Below are positions 8,115 to 16,086 of a stretch of 64,000 nt of DNA, piece after piece. The notes beneath the pieces are model-generated. The model saw nothing but the letters and a program-made list of their open reading frames with translations. It was not told the DNA's origin and ran no database searches. The translations under genes were made by a program, and so were the position numbers. The stretch is from Gryllotalpicola protaetiae (GTDB lineage Bacteria > Actinomycetota > Actinomycetes > Actinomycetales > Microbacteriaceae), in NCBI RefSeq assembly GCF_003627055.1, contig NZ_CP032624.1:248001-312000 (forward strand), given 5' to 3'. The first letter of the stretch is position 1, and every line of letters starts with the position of its first letter.

Positions 8115-9950
8115 CTAGGGGTGCAACGGAAGGATGACGGGCACCAGGAACACGGCGACCAGCAGCACCACGACCGCGAACGGGGCCCCGACCTTGACGA
8201 AGTCGCCGAAGCGGTAGCGGCCGGGGTCGAGCACGAGCGTGTTCACCGGCGACGAGACGGGAGTGACGAAGGCGGCGGACGCCGCGAGCGCGACGACCAT
8301 CGCGAACGGATACGGCGACGCGTGCAGATGGCTCGCGATGCCGATCGCGACGGGGGCCATCAGCACCGCCGTCGCCGTGTTCGACACGAACAGGCCGATC
8401 ACGGCGGTGACGATGAAGATCCCCGCCAGGATCACGGTCGGCGCCGCCCCGCCCAGCGAGTCGGCGAGGCCCGAGGCGACCAGGTCGATGCCGCCGGTCT
8501 TGTCCAAGGCCAACGCGAAAGGCAGCATCCCGACGATCAGCAGCAGCGTCGGCCAGTGGATCGCCCGGTACGCCGAGGTCATGTCGATGCACCCGAACAC
8601 GCCCATCAGCAGGCAGGCGATCAATGCGGCGACCACGTTCGGCACGATGCCGGTGACCATCAGCACGATCATGACCGCGAGGCTGAGCAGCGCGAGAGGC
8701 GCACGCCGGCCGGCCGGCACGCGCTCCTCCACCTCGACGGGAAGCTCGAGCGCGATGAAGTCGCCGCCGGGTGCCGCGAGACGGCGGATCGCCTCCCAGC
8801 TGCCGACGACGAGCAGCGTGTCGCCGAGACGCAGCCGCTCGTGCGAGACGGCGCGCGACACGTTGTCCGCGCCGTGGCGGATTCCGATGACGTCGACGTC
8901 GTGGTCGTCGCGCATCCTGAGCCCGGCGACCGTGCGGCCGAGCGCGCCGGAGTTCGGCGGCAGGATGATCTCGGCGAGCCCGAGCTCGCGCGAGCTCTGC
9001 ACGAACACGCCGTCGCCGAGCGGCAGCTCGCTCGCGTCGAGACGCCGAGCCAGCGCCTGCGGGTCCTCCGTGTCTGCCACGTCGACGAGCAGCACGTCGC
9101 CGGCCTTGATCGTGAACCCCTGGGGATCGCTGCCGAGCGTCAGCTGTTTCTGTCCCCAGCGACTGCGCTCCACGGCGAGCACGCGGATGCCGTGCTGCCG
9201 CCGCACCACCGCGCTGTCCGCCTCCGTGCCGATCAGCGGCGAGCGCCGGCCGACGCGCAGTCGACGCTCGCGGGAGGCCAGGCCGTACTTCTCGATCAGC
9301 GCGGGGAAGGTCGTGCGGTCGTCTGCCTCCACCCCCTCGTCCGCGCCGCCGAGGAAGCGGCGCGCGAACAGCATGTAGACGACGCCGAGCGCGAGGATCA
9401 CGAGACCGAACGGCGTGATCGAGAAGAATCCGAACCCCGCGTGACCTGCGCGACGCAGCTCGGCGTCGACCACCAGGTTCGGCGCCGTGGCGATCAGCGT
9501 GAGCATGCCGCTGATGAGGGCCGCGAAGCTCAGCGGCATCATGAGCCGGCGGGGCGAGACGCCGAGCCGCTTGGCGATGCTCAGCACGACGGGGATGAAG
9601 ATCGCGACGACGCCCGTCGAGCTCATCACTGCGCCGAGCACGCCGACGCTCACCATGAGCAGCACAAGCAGGCGCGTGCTGCTGGTCCCTGCGGCGCGCG
9701 CCAGCCAGTCCCCCAGGCGGTACGTGATGCCCGTGCGTGACAGCGCCTCGCCGACGACGAACAGCGCCCCGATGAGCACGACGTTCGGGTCGGCGAAGCC
9801 GGCGAGCGTCTCCGGCACCGTCAGCACGCCGGTCAGTGGCAGGCCGACGATCATCAGCACGGCCACCACGTCCATGCGCGGCCGGCCGATCGCGAACATG
9901 GTGATCGCCGCCGCGAGCAGCACGAGGACTATCAGCAGCTGAGTGTTCAT
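8115..9950 (-). CDS. SLC13-family transporter with two central RCK_C domains
   Basis: A 611-residue membrane protein of the SLC13/DASS (ArsB/NhaD-like) group, which moves di/tricarboxylates, sulfate or similar anions with Na+ or H+. Membrane halves flank a soluble middle part (residues about 210-400) with two TrkA-C/RCK_C-like domains; each half carries the expected Asn/Thr-rich re-entrant segment (ATAPNLVVDAEL and VTPVSSPVNTLVL). I chose the ATG at 9950 because the upstream in-frame extension is Arg-rich and reads through the terminator at 10000-10027. Substrate not predictable. Confidence 0.85.
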   Translation of the reverse strand: MNTQLLIVLVLLAAAITMFAIGRPRMDVVAVLMIVGLPLTGVLTVPETLAGFADPNVVLIGALFVVGEALSRTGITYRLGDWLARAAGTSSTRLLVLLMVSVGVLGAVMSSTGVVAIFIPVVLSIAKRLGVSPRRLMMPLSFAALISGMLTLIATAPNLVVDAELRRAGHAGFGFFSITPFGLVILALGVVYMLFARRFLGGADEGVEADDRTTFPALIEKYGLASRERRLRVGRRSPLIGTEADSAVVRRQHGIRVLAVERSRWGQKQLTLGSDPQGFTIKAGDVLLVDVADTEDPQALARRLDASELPLGDGVFVQSSRELGLAEIILPPNSGALGRTVAGLRMRDDHDVDVIGIRHGADNVSRAVSHERLRLGDTLLVVGSWEAIRRLAAPGGDFIALELPVEVEERVPAGRRAPLALLSLAVMIVLMVTGIVPNVVAALIACLLMGVFGCIDMTSAYRAIHWPTLLLIVGMLPFALALDKTGGIDLVASGLADSLGGAAPTVILAGIFIVTAVIGLFVSNTATAVLMAPVAIGIASHLHASPYPFAMVVALAASAAFVTPVSSPVNTLVLDPGRYRFGDFVKVGAPFAVVVLLVAVFLVPVILPLHP

Positions 9951-9999
9951 CGTGGTTCCGAAGCTATCGGCCGCTTGGCCACCGCGCCACGACGAAAGA

Positions 10000-10027
10000 C
10001 GGCCCCGAGGATCTCTCCTCGGGGCCG
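10000..10027 (-). terminator. Rho-independent-like terminator
   Basis: A perfect 12-bp GC-rich stem (10000-10011 with 10016-10027) and a 4-base loop, followed on the minus strand by TCTTTCG. It lies just after the cysteine hydrolase gene in the direction of transcription and before the SLC13 gene, so it probably ends the ABC-transporter operon. Confidence 0.75.
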
Positions 10028-10052
10028 CAGCCCTCGACATTGACGCGTGGGG

Positions 10053-10700
10053 TCAGGCAGCAGCCCCGGCGAGCGCAGCTTCAGAGGCCCACAGTCGCTC
10101 GAGGTAATGGCTCGCGACAACGGTTCCGAAATTGCGCTCGACGCCGCGAACCGAGGCAGCGTGCGCGTCGGTGTCATAGCTCGCGGCGCAGTCCTCCACG
10201 AGCGAGACGTAGTACTCGGCGAAGAGGCCGTCTCGCAGGCTGGACTCGACGCATACCTCCGTCGCAACGCCCGTGAACAGCAGCGACTCCACGCCGAGCG
10301 TCTTCAGCACGATCTGCAGATTGGTGCCGGCGAAGGCCGAGTAGCGGTACTTGTTCACCACGATCTCGTCGGGCTGCGGTGCGACCTCGTAGAAGTCGGC
10401 GCCCCATGAGCCAGTGCGGCAGGTGATGCTCGACCGCTTCTTGCCGGGCTCGCCGTGGCGGTTCAGCCACTGCGGACTGTCATTGGTCTTGTCATGCAGC
10501 GTCTGGATGAAGATCACCGGAAGCTGTGCTGCGCGAGCCGCGTCGATCAGCTTTTGTAAGCGCGGCACCATGGAGACCGCCGCCGAGACGTCATTGCCGA
10601 TCTTTCCGAGGGAGCCGTCGGGGCTGCAGAAGTCGTTCTGCACATCGACCACGATGAGGGCGGTATGCGCAGGGTCATAGCGGAAGGGGATTTCAGACAT
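10053..10700 (-). CDS. Isochorismatase-like cysteine hydrolase (amidohydrolase)
   Basis: A 215-residue member of the isochorismatase-like cysteine hydrolase superfamily, which hydrolyses C-N bonds in small amides and ureido compounds (for example RutB, N-carbamoylsarcosine amidase, biuret hydrolase). The catalytic triad is visible: Asp19 (VVDVQNDF), Lys117 (VNKYRYSAF) and the nucleophile Cys150 (GVATEVCVES). GCGAGG precedes the ATG at 10700; a GTG at 10718 would give a 4-bp overlap with the binding-protein gene but lacks a ribosome site. Last gene of the leftward amide-locus operon; it probably acts on the imported compound or its breakdown product. Confidence 0.88.
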   Translation of the reverse strand: MSEIPFRYDPAHTALIVVDVQNDFCSPDGSLGKIGNDVSAAVSMVPRLQKLIDAARAAQLPVIFIQTLHDKTNDSPQWLNRHGEPGKKRSSITCRTGSWGADFYEVAPQPDEIVVNKYRYSAFAGTNLQIVLKTLGVESLLFTGVATEVCVESSLRDGLFAEYYVSLVEDCAASYDTDAHAASVRGVERNFGTVVASHYLERLWASEAALAGAAA

Positions 10701-10714
10701 CGGATGCCTCGCTT

Positions 10715-11728
10715 TCACTGGGGTTTCGGGAGGAACGACAGGTCGAGGATGTTCTTCGCCGTCGCCGGGTTGGAACTGTCTTGCAGAAGCCCAGCCGCAC
10801 GGGCGACGGTGAGATCGACCTTGAGCGCGGCGTCCGTGATGTCGACGCCGTCCCAGAACTTGTCCTTGTAGGTGCGGGCGAGGGTGGACTTGATCACAGC
10901 CGGCTGCATGTTCGGGAACTCCTTCTCGGCGATCTTTTCGGCACCATCGTGATTCGAGATGACGTAGTCCATGCCTTGGGAGAGCGCCTTCACGAACTTC
11001 TTGACCGCCTCCGGGTCTTTCTTGACATTGGCCTTTGAGGTGACGATGTCGGAGTAGGCGAACTTGCCCAGCGCATCGGGCAAGCTGACGAACGGCTCGC
11101 CCCAGACACCCTGTGAGACGCCCTGACCGAGCACGGGTTCACTGGTCGCCGCGATGTCAGCCTGTCCGGACTTCAGCAGCGAGAGCTCCGAACCGCTGAC
11201 GTCGTTGTTGATGATCTTGACGTCCTTGCTCGGGTCGAGCCCGAGCTGCTTCAGCTCGTAAAGCGTGTCGATCTCGACCGAACCGCCGTGGCGGCTCGCG
11301 GCGATGCGCAGGCCCTTGAGCGAGCCGGCAATGTCATTCGGGTTGATCGTGACACCTTTGCGAGCGACCCAGTAGACGTTCGCACGGTCGACAACGCCCG
11401 CCACAGACTCGAGTTGCGCGCCTTTCGCGTTCGCGATCGCGGCCGACTCGATGCCGCCGATGAAGCCCCACGCGTTGCCACTGAGCACCGCATTGACGTG
11501 CGCACCCCCTGTCAGCGTGGTGGTCTGCACATCGAGGCCCTCTTTCGAGAAGTACCCCCGGTCGATGGCGGCGTAGAGCGGCAGATAGCCGATGCCGTGC
11601 ACCGGCTCCGCGATGACCATCTTCGTGGTACTTCCTGATGAGGACGCGGATGCTGAACCCGAGCATCCGGAGAGCGCGACAGTGGCGGCGGCCAGCAGCC
11701 CGGCAATGGCGAAAAGCTGTTTCTTCAC
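10715..11728 (-). CDS. NMT1/SsuA-type ABC substrate-binding lipoprotein
   Basis: A 337-residue binding protein with a lipoprotein signal (VALSGC, lipid Cys22) and the SsuA/TauA/NMT1 pattern: GIGYLPLYAAIDRGYFSKEGLDV, then GGAHVNAVLSGNAWGFIGG. Family members bind nitrate, sulfonates, taurine, pyrimidine precursors or other small compounds. It is encoded downstream of its permease and ATPase genes on the same strand. Together with the amide hydrolases nearby it suggests import of a small nitrogen compound; the ligand is unknown. Confidence 0.9.
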   Translation of the reverse strand: MKKQLFAIAGLLAAATVALSGCSGSASASSSGSTTKMVIAEPVHGIGYLPLYAAIDRGYFSKEGLDVQTTTLTGGAHVNAVLSGNAWGFIGGIESAAIANAKGAQLESVAGVVDRANVYWVARKGVTINPNDIAGSLKGLRIAASRHGGSVEIDTLYELKQLGLDPSKDVKIINNDVSGSELSLLKSGQADIAATSEPVLGQGVSQGVWGEPFVSLPDALGKFAYSDIVTSKANVKKDPEAVKKFVKALSQGMDYVISNHDGAEKIAEKEFPNMQPAVIKSTLARTYKDKFWDGVDITDAALKVDLTVARAAGLLQDSSNPATAKNILDLSFLPKPQ

Positions 11729-11782
11729 GGGTTTCTCCTAATGGGAATGGGCGGTGTGGTGCAGCCAGGTGCGGTGCGGGCG

Positions 11783-12643
11783 TCAGCCGCGGATCAGGCG
11801 GATCAGGATGCGCTCGATCACTCCGACGACGATGTAGAGCAGGAATGCCATAACGGCGAGCGTGAACACGCCGACCCAGATCAGCGAGATGTCGAAAGTG
11901 GATGCCGCGAGCTGGATCATCTTGCCGAGGCCGTTCTGCGACCCGACGTACTCGCCGACGATCGCGCCGGTGAGCGCGAGACCGATCGCGACGCGGAAGC
12001 TCGCGATGATGTGCGGAAGTGTCGCCGGGAACACAACCTTGGTGAAGACCTGCCAGCGGCTCGCGCCGAGCGAATAGAGCAGCGTCTGCTCGTCGCGGTC
12101 GACATGCCTGACCGCGGCGTGGGCATTGAGGATCTGGATGATGATGACGATCGCGGTGGCCATCGCGACCTTGGACGGGAGCCCGATTCCGAGCGCCAGC
12201 ACGATCATCGGGGCGAGGGCGAGCTTCGGCATGGCTTCGAGAGCGATCAGCAACGGCTCCGCGACCTTGGCGTAGAAGCGCGACCACCAGAACGACAGTC
12301 CCACTATTGCGCCGCCGAGCACGCCGATCACGAAGCCGAGGATCGTCGAGGTGAAGGTGAAGCGGATGTCGGCGATCATCGAGCCCTTCGTGATGTTCGT
12401 CAGGAGGGACCGCCAGATCATGCTCGGTTTCGACCAGAAGAAGACGCTGACGATGCCTGCGTCTGCGAGCAGCTCCCACGCGAGCACGATGCCCAGCACG
12501 ATCGCGGCCACCGTCACTGCGATCTTCCAGTTCGCCGGCTCGGCCGGGAAGAGTTCGCCTCGACGACGGCGTGCCGTACGTCTCGGAAGGTCGGCCAGGG
12601 AATCCATCGCGCCTACTCGGGGCGGCGAGACGACTGCGGTCAT
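11783..12643 (-). CDS. ABC transporter permease (SsuC/TauC type)
   Basis: A 286-residue permease with about six transmembrane segments and a polybasic N-terminal region (RRTARRRRGE). The coupling loop SLGASRWQVFTKVVFPATLP followed by HIIASFRVAIGLAL is the canonical signature of the nitrate/sulfonate/taurine importer group. Its ATG lies two bases after the ATPase stop, so the two are cotranslated. It forms the membrane channel for the NMT1-type binding protein. Confidence 0.92.
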   Translation of the reverse strand: MTAVVSPPRVGAMDSLADLPRRTARRRRGELFPAEPANWKIAVTVAAIVLGIVLAWELLADAGIVSVFFWSKPSMIWRSLLTNITKGSMIADIRFTFTSTILGFVIGVLGGAIVGLSFWWSRFYAKVAEPLLIALEAMPKLALAPMIVLALGIGLPSKVAMATAIVIIIQILNAHAAVRHVDRDEQTLLYSLGASRWQVFTKVVFPATLPHIIASFRVAIGLALTGAIVGEYVGSQNGLGKMIQLAASTFDISLIWVGVFTLAVMAFLLYIVVGVIERILIRLIRG

Positions 12644-12645
12644 GA

Positions 12646-13467
12646 TCAGATCTCCGGAGCTTCAGCTTCCTGGGCGCGGTGAAGCAGCGTCAGGATGCGG
12701 GTCTTGTATGCGATGAAGTCGTCGCTGGTGACGACAGCGGGTTTGCGCGGGCGATCGAGCGCGATCGGGATGTCGGCGACGATCCGGCCTGGACGCGGTG
12801 ACATGACAATCACGCGGTCCGAGAGATAGACGGCCTCGTCGATGTCGTGGGTGACGAACACGACCGTCTTCTGGAAGTCGTCCCAAAGATCGAGCAGCCA
12901 TTCCTGCATCGTCGCCCGCGTCTGGGCGTCGAGCTTGCCGAACGGCTCGTCGAGAAGGATGACATCGCGATTGAACAGCACGGTGCGCAGCAGAGCGGCG
13001 CGCTGCCGCATGCCGCCGGACAGCTGGTCGGGACGATGGTCGGCGAAGTCCCCGAGTCCGTACGCCTCGAGGAACGGCATCGCGATCTCGCGAGCCTTGC
13101 GCTTCGGCACTCCCGAGATCTCCATGCCGATGATGACGTTGTTGAGGATACTGCGCCACGGCAGCAGGAGGTCCTTCTGCAGTAGATAGCCGACGTGGCC
13201 CTGCTGGCCGATGATCGCCTCGCCGTTGATCGCGACCCTGCCGGAGCTCGGCAGGTCCAGTCCGGCGATGATGTTGAACAGGGTGCTCTTGCCGCAGCCG
13301 CTGGGGCCGATGATCGACAGGAACTCACCCGGCTTCACAGTGAATGACGCGTTGTCGAGGGCGATCGTCGCTGCGGCGCCTGTGTTCGAGGGGAATTCTC
13401 GAGACACGCCGTCGATCGTAAGTTCAGCCCTGCCTGTGCGGGACGGTACGGGGGGTGCGATGGTCAT
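12646..13467 (-). CDS. ABC transporter ATP-binding protein (SsuB/TauB type)
   Basis: A 273-residue ABC ATPase: Walker A GPSGCGKST, Q-loop GYLLQKDLLLPWR, signature LSGGMRQR, Walker B VILLDEPFGKLD and switch His in VFVTHDIDEAV. The Q-loop and D-loop forms match the nitrate/sulfonate group. First gene of the leftward operon; its promoter region includes one of the two 64-bp inverted segments. Confidence 0.94.
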   Translation of the reverse strand: MTIAPPVPSRTGRAELTIDGVSREFPSNTGAAATIALDNASFTVKPGEFLSIIGPSGCGKSTLFNIIAGLDLPSSGRVAINGEAIIGQQGHVGYLLQKDLLLPWRSILNNVIIGMEISGVPKRKAREIAMPFLEAYGLGDFADHRPDQLSGGMRQRAALLRTVLFNRDVILLDEPFGKLDAQTRATMQEWLLDLWDDFQKTVVFVTHDIDEAVYLSDRVIVMSPRPGRIVADIPIALDRPRKPAVVTSDDFIAYKTRILTLLHRAQEAEAPEI

Positions 13468-13519
13468 TGCGGCCTCCGAGGGTGGGCGAGTCGATGTGTA
13501 CTACCGTCGCCGCCGGCCG

Positions 13520-13583
13520 TTTCACCAGAGTCTCTTCTCGGTTGCTCAGCTGTAACTTGTTCGTGGGCCTTTGACGGTTACAT
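13520..13583. repeat. Left copy of 64-bp inverted promoter/operator segment
   Basis: This segment recurs in inverted orientation at 14242-14305 without gaps. The first 30 bases (TTTCACC, W, then GAGTCTCTTCTCGGTTGCTCAG) differ at a single position; a less conserved stretch follows, then TTTGACRGTTACAT. It contains a dyad, GTAACTTGT (13552-13560) and GACGGTTAC (13573-13581). It lies between the leftward ABC ATPase gene and the CGNR regulator gene, so it probably binds that regulator. Sequence identity is seen; function is inferred. Confidence 0.8.
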
Positions 13584-13610
13584 CACCATAGATCCGGCTA
13601 TGGTTGCCGC

Positions 13611-14216
13611 ATGGTGCTCAAGGGGATGATGACCCGACCGAGCGGCTCGCATCGGGATCAGCTCGTTATGGCCGCGATCTCCCTGACCAACCTGCTCGCG
13701 CCGGGCTTCTCGAACGGCGTGCCCTACGCGCCGTCGGAAGACCCTGCGGAGACCGTCGCGGCGGCCAATGCCGTATGCGAGCACTTCTATCGCAAGCAGG
13801 TGGCATTCACCGTGGCGGAGGTCGACCGGCTGCTCGCCTTGGCGCGACGGCTACACGAGTTGCTGCTGGATCTCGCCGACGACGACCTGCCGACCGCCGT
13901 GCCGAAGATCAATGCGCTGCTCGCTGATTTCCCTGCGCGGCTGCACCTCTCGAGCGAGCCACCCTGGGCGCTGCACTACCAGGACCACAGCGCAAGCGCC
14001 GTCGAGGGCTGGCAGGTCGGGTGCGGCGCAGCACTTGCTTCCTGGGTCTCCTCCGGCGCGACTCAATACATCTCGCGATGCGAAGCGGTGCGCTGCGACA
14101 GGGTGTTCTTCGACGACACCCGCAGCGGCACTCGGCGATTCTGCAGCTCGCGATGCCAGAACCGTGACAAGGTGCGCGCCTATCGCCTTCGCCAGGCGAT
14201 CAAGGACGCTCGCTGA
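13611..14216 (+). CDS. CGNR-type zinc-finger transcriptional regulator (DUF1470/ABATE-like)
   Basis: A 201-residue protein with a C-terminal CGNR-type zinc finger: Cys157, Cys162, Cys178 and Cys182, the last pair reading CSSRCQNRDKVRAYR, so the motif is CQNR here instead of CGNR. The N-terminal 130 residues match the helical ligand-sensing half of this family. A TATGGT hexamer at 13599-13604 ends six bases before the ATG and no ribosome site is visible, suggesting a leaderless message. The gene sits alone between the two arms of the amide locus and is flanked by inverted operator-like segments, so it is very likely their regulator. Confidence 0.82.
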   Translation: MVLKGMMTRPSGSHRDQLVMAAISLTNLLAPGFSNGVPYAPSEDPAETVAAANAVCEHFYRKQVAFTVAEVDRLLALARRLHELLLDLADDDLPTAVPKINALLADFPARLHLSSEPPWALHYQDHSASAVEGWQVGCGAALASWVSSGATQYISRCEAVRCDRVFFDDTRSGTRRFCSSRCQNRDKVRAYRLRQAIKDAR

Positions 14217-14241
14217 CGACGCCGCGGCCACACCGACCGAA

Positions 14242-14305
14242 ATGTAACTGTCAAAGCCGCCGACACAAGTTACGACTGAGCAACCGAGAAGAGACTCAGG
14301 TGAAA
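14242..14305. repeat. Right copy of 64-bp inverted promoter/operator segment
   Basis: The reverse complement matches 13520-13583 over its full length, with about ten differences, most of them in a short spacer. The dyad halves are GTAACTGTC (14244-14252) and ACAAGTTAC (14265-14273). It lies just upstream of the asparaginase-like gene, oriented so that the same block faces that gene as faces the ABC ATPase gene on the other side. Confidence 0.8.
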
Positions 14306-14363
14306 CCGGCGACGGCCAGCGTGGTGCTCGTCCACCCCACCGCCATTTGCGAAGGAGCACCCC

Positions 14364-16067
14364 GTGGCAGAATCGAAGCGCGTACGGATCGCTCATCTGA
14401 GCGGCCCGACGGCGACCATCCAGAACACGCCGCCCCTGGTCACCTCGAACAAAGCCCGCGCACAGCGTGGGCTTCCGCTCTTGACCGATGAGAACGGGGT
14501 TCCCCTCAAATTCGATGCGCTGCGCGCCCAGCGTCTGGCAGCGCCCGCGACGATCTACGTCGAGCAGTTCTCTGCACACCCGCTGGAGAAGGACGCCGCG
14601 GAGCTCTACGGGGTTCCTGACGGCTACGTCGGGCCCGACGGCACCTTCCGCGAGAATGCGGCGACTGAAGCCGACCGCCCGGTATACGCGATCACACTCG
14701 ACCCCTCCGACGGCCTCTACCCGCTGCCGTACATGGCCGTGCAGGCCGATGGCACGCCGTGGGAGGAGGAGATGGCGGTAGCGCTCGGGCCCGCCTCTGC
14801 GGCGCGGCAGGGCTTCTTTCCCGACGGTTCCCGCAGCTTCGAAGAGATCGATCGCCTCGGCATCGAGGACCGCGGCACGGCGAGTCCGATCTCGTCGCGC
14901 GCCGACGTGGATTTCTACCGCGTCGCGCCGCCGGCCGGATACACCAAAGGCCTTCCTGCAGAAGAGCGTACCGACGTCGGCACCGGCGACATCGCCCCCG
15001 AGTCGCGCGGAACCCACTTCAACGGATACAAGCCGGCTCACCTTTCGACCGTGCCTCCTCGCCCCGCGCTCGCCAAGATCACGAACGACGCGCAGGCCAT
15101 CGCGTCCAGCGGCAAGTACGACGGGCTGATCTGGACCCAGGGCAGTCCGCAGGTCGAGGAGACTGCGTACTGGTTCAGCCTGCTCATCGACACGACTCTG
15201 CCGATCTGCGGCAACGCGGCGCAGCGCCCGCAGGGCATGATCAGCAACGACGGGCCCAAGAACATCGTCGACTCGATCGCGTTCATCCAGTCGCGCGCGT
15301 GGGCGGACGCCGAAGGGCGGAACCGCTGCGGCGTGGTCGTGATCGAGGAGCAGCAGTACTTCGCAGCCCGCGAGGTCTACAAGAGCGACGCGCGACCGGG
15401 CAACTATCGTGCGACGGGCGGACACGGAGGCATCCTCGGGCAGACGAGCCACACGGGCGCGATCTCGCTCACCTACCTGCCCGCCTACAAGCACACGCAC
15501 CTGTCCGACCTGAATGTCACCCGCCTGCCGGACACTGTCGACGCCGTCACACGGAAGGCTGCCGGCCTCGAGCTGGTCAGCGTCGCCATCAAGGATGCCG
15601 ATGGAAGGATCACCGAGGATGCGATCCCCTCGGTGTCGATCGTCAAAGAAGGCGGCTACTTCGACGAGGACTACGGAGTCGGCCCCGACGAGTTGCCCAT
15701 CATCCAGGCCGTGATCGACCAGAAGCTGGGACTCGGGCGTCTCTCCGGCATCGTCATCGAGGGTCTCGTCCCCTACGGTCGGCTCCCTTCCAAGGCGTCA
15801 GAAGCGCTGCTGCAGCGCGCGGTGTTCAGCGGCATTCCTGTGGCCCGCGTAGGTCGGGGGACTCCGGAAGGCTTCGCCGACTGGACACCGTTCACCATCG
15901 CCGGTTCGAACCTCACCTCGATCAAGGCGCGCCTTCTGCTCATGGCTTCGCTCATGAAGCTCGGCTCCCTGCCGATCGCCGCAGATCCCACGTCGCCGAC
16001 GGCGGAGGAAAAGGCCGCCACGATCGCCGCTGTAAAGCGGTATCAGGAAATCTTCCTCACCCATTGA
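14364..16067 (+). CDS. Divergent asparaginase/glutaminase-family protein
   Basis: A 567-residue protein, much longer than the usual 330. Residues about 235-350 and 450-560 align by eye with L-asparaginase: WTQGSPQVEETAY stands where THGTDTMEETAY is expected, then NDGPKNIVDSI, AAREVYKSDA, and GIVIEGLVPYGRLP near the end. The catalytic Lys is retained (Lys340), but the Thr-Asp pair is Ser261-Pro262, and the N-terminal Thr loop is HLSGPTATIQN. It may therefore hydrolyse an unusual amide or be a different enzyme. The GTG start has GAAGGAG six bases upstream. It is 19 bp from the MFS gene, in the same operon. Confidence 0.62.
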   Translation: MAESKRVRIAHLSGPTATIQNTPPLVTSNKARAQRGLPLLTDENGVPLKFDALRAQRLAAPATIYVEQFSAHPLEKDAAELYGVPDGYVGPDGTFRENAATEADRPVYAITLDPSDGLYPLPYMAVQADGTPWEEEMAVALGPASAARQGFFPDGSRSFEEIDRLGIEDRGTASPISSRADVDFYRVAPPAGYTKGLPAEERTDVGTGDIAPESRGTHFNGYKPAHLSTVPPRPALAKITNDAQAIASSGKYDGLIWTQGSPQVEETAYWFSLLIDTTLPICGNAAQRPQGMISNDGPKNIVDSIAFIQSRAWADAEGRNRCGVVVIEEQQYFAAREVYKSDARPGNYRATGGHGGILGQTSHTGAISLTYLPAYKHTHLSDLNVTRLPDTVDAVTRKAAGLELVSVAIKDADGRITEDAIPSVSIVKEGGYFDEDYGVGPDELPIIQAVIDQKLGLGRLSGIVIEGLVPYGRLPSKASEALLQRAVFSGIPVARVGRGTPEGFADWTPFTIAGSNLTSIKARLLLMASLMKLGSLPIAADPTSPTAEEKAATIAAVKRYQEIFLTH

Positions 16068-16086
16068 GGCCCCGGCGAACCACAGG

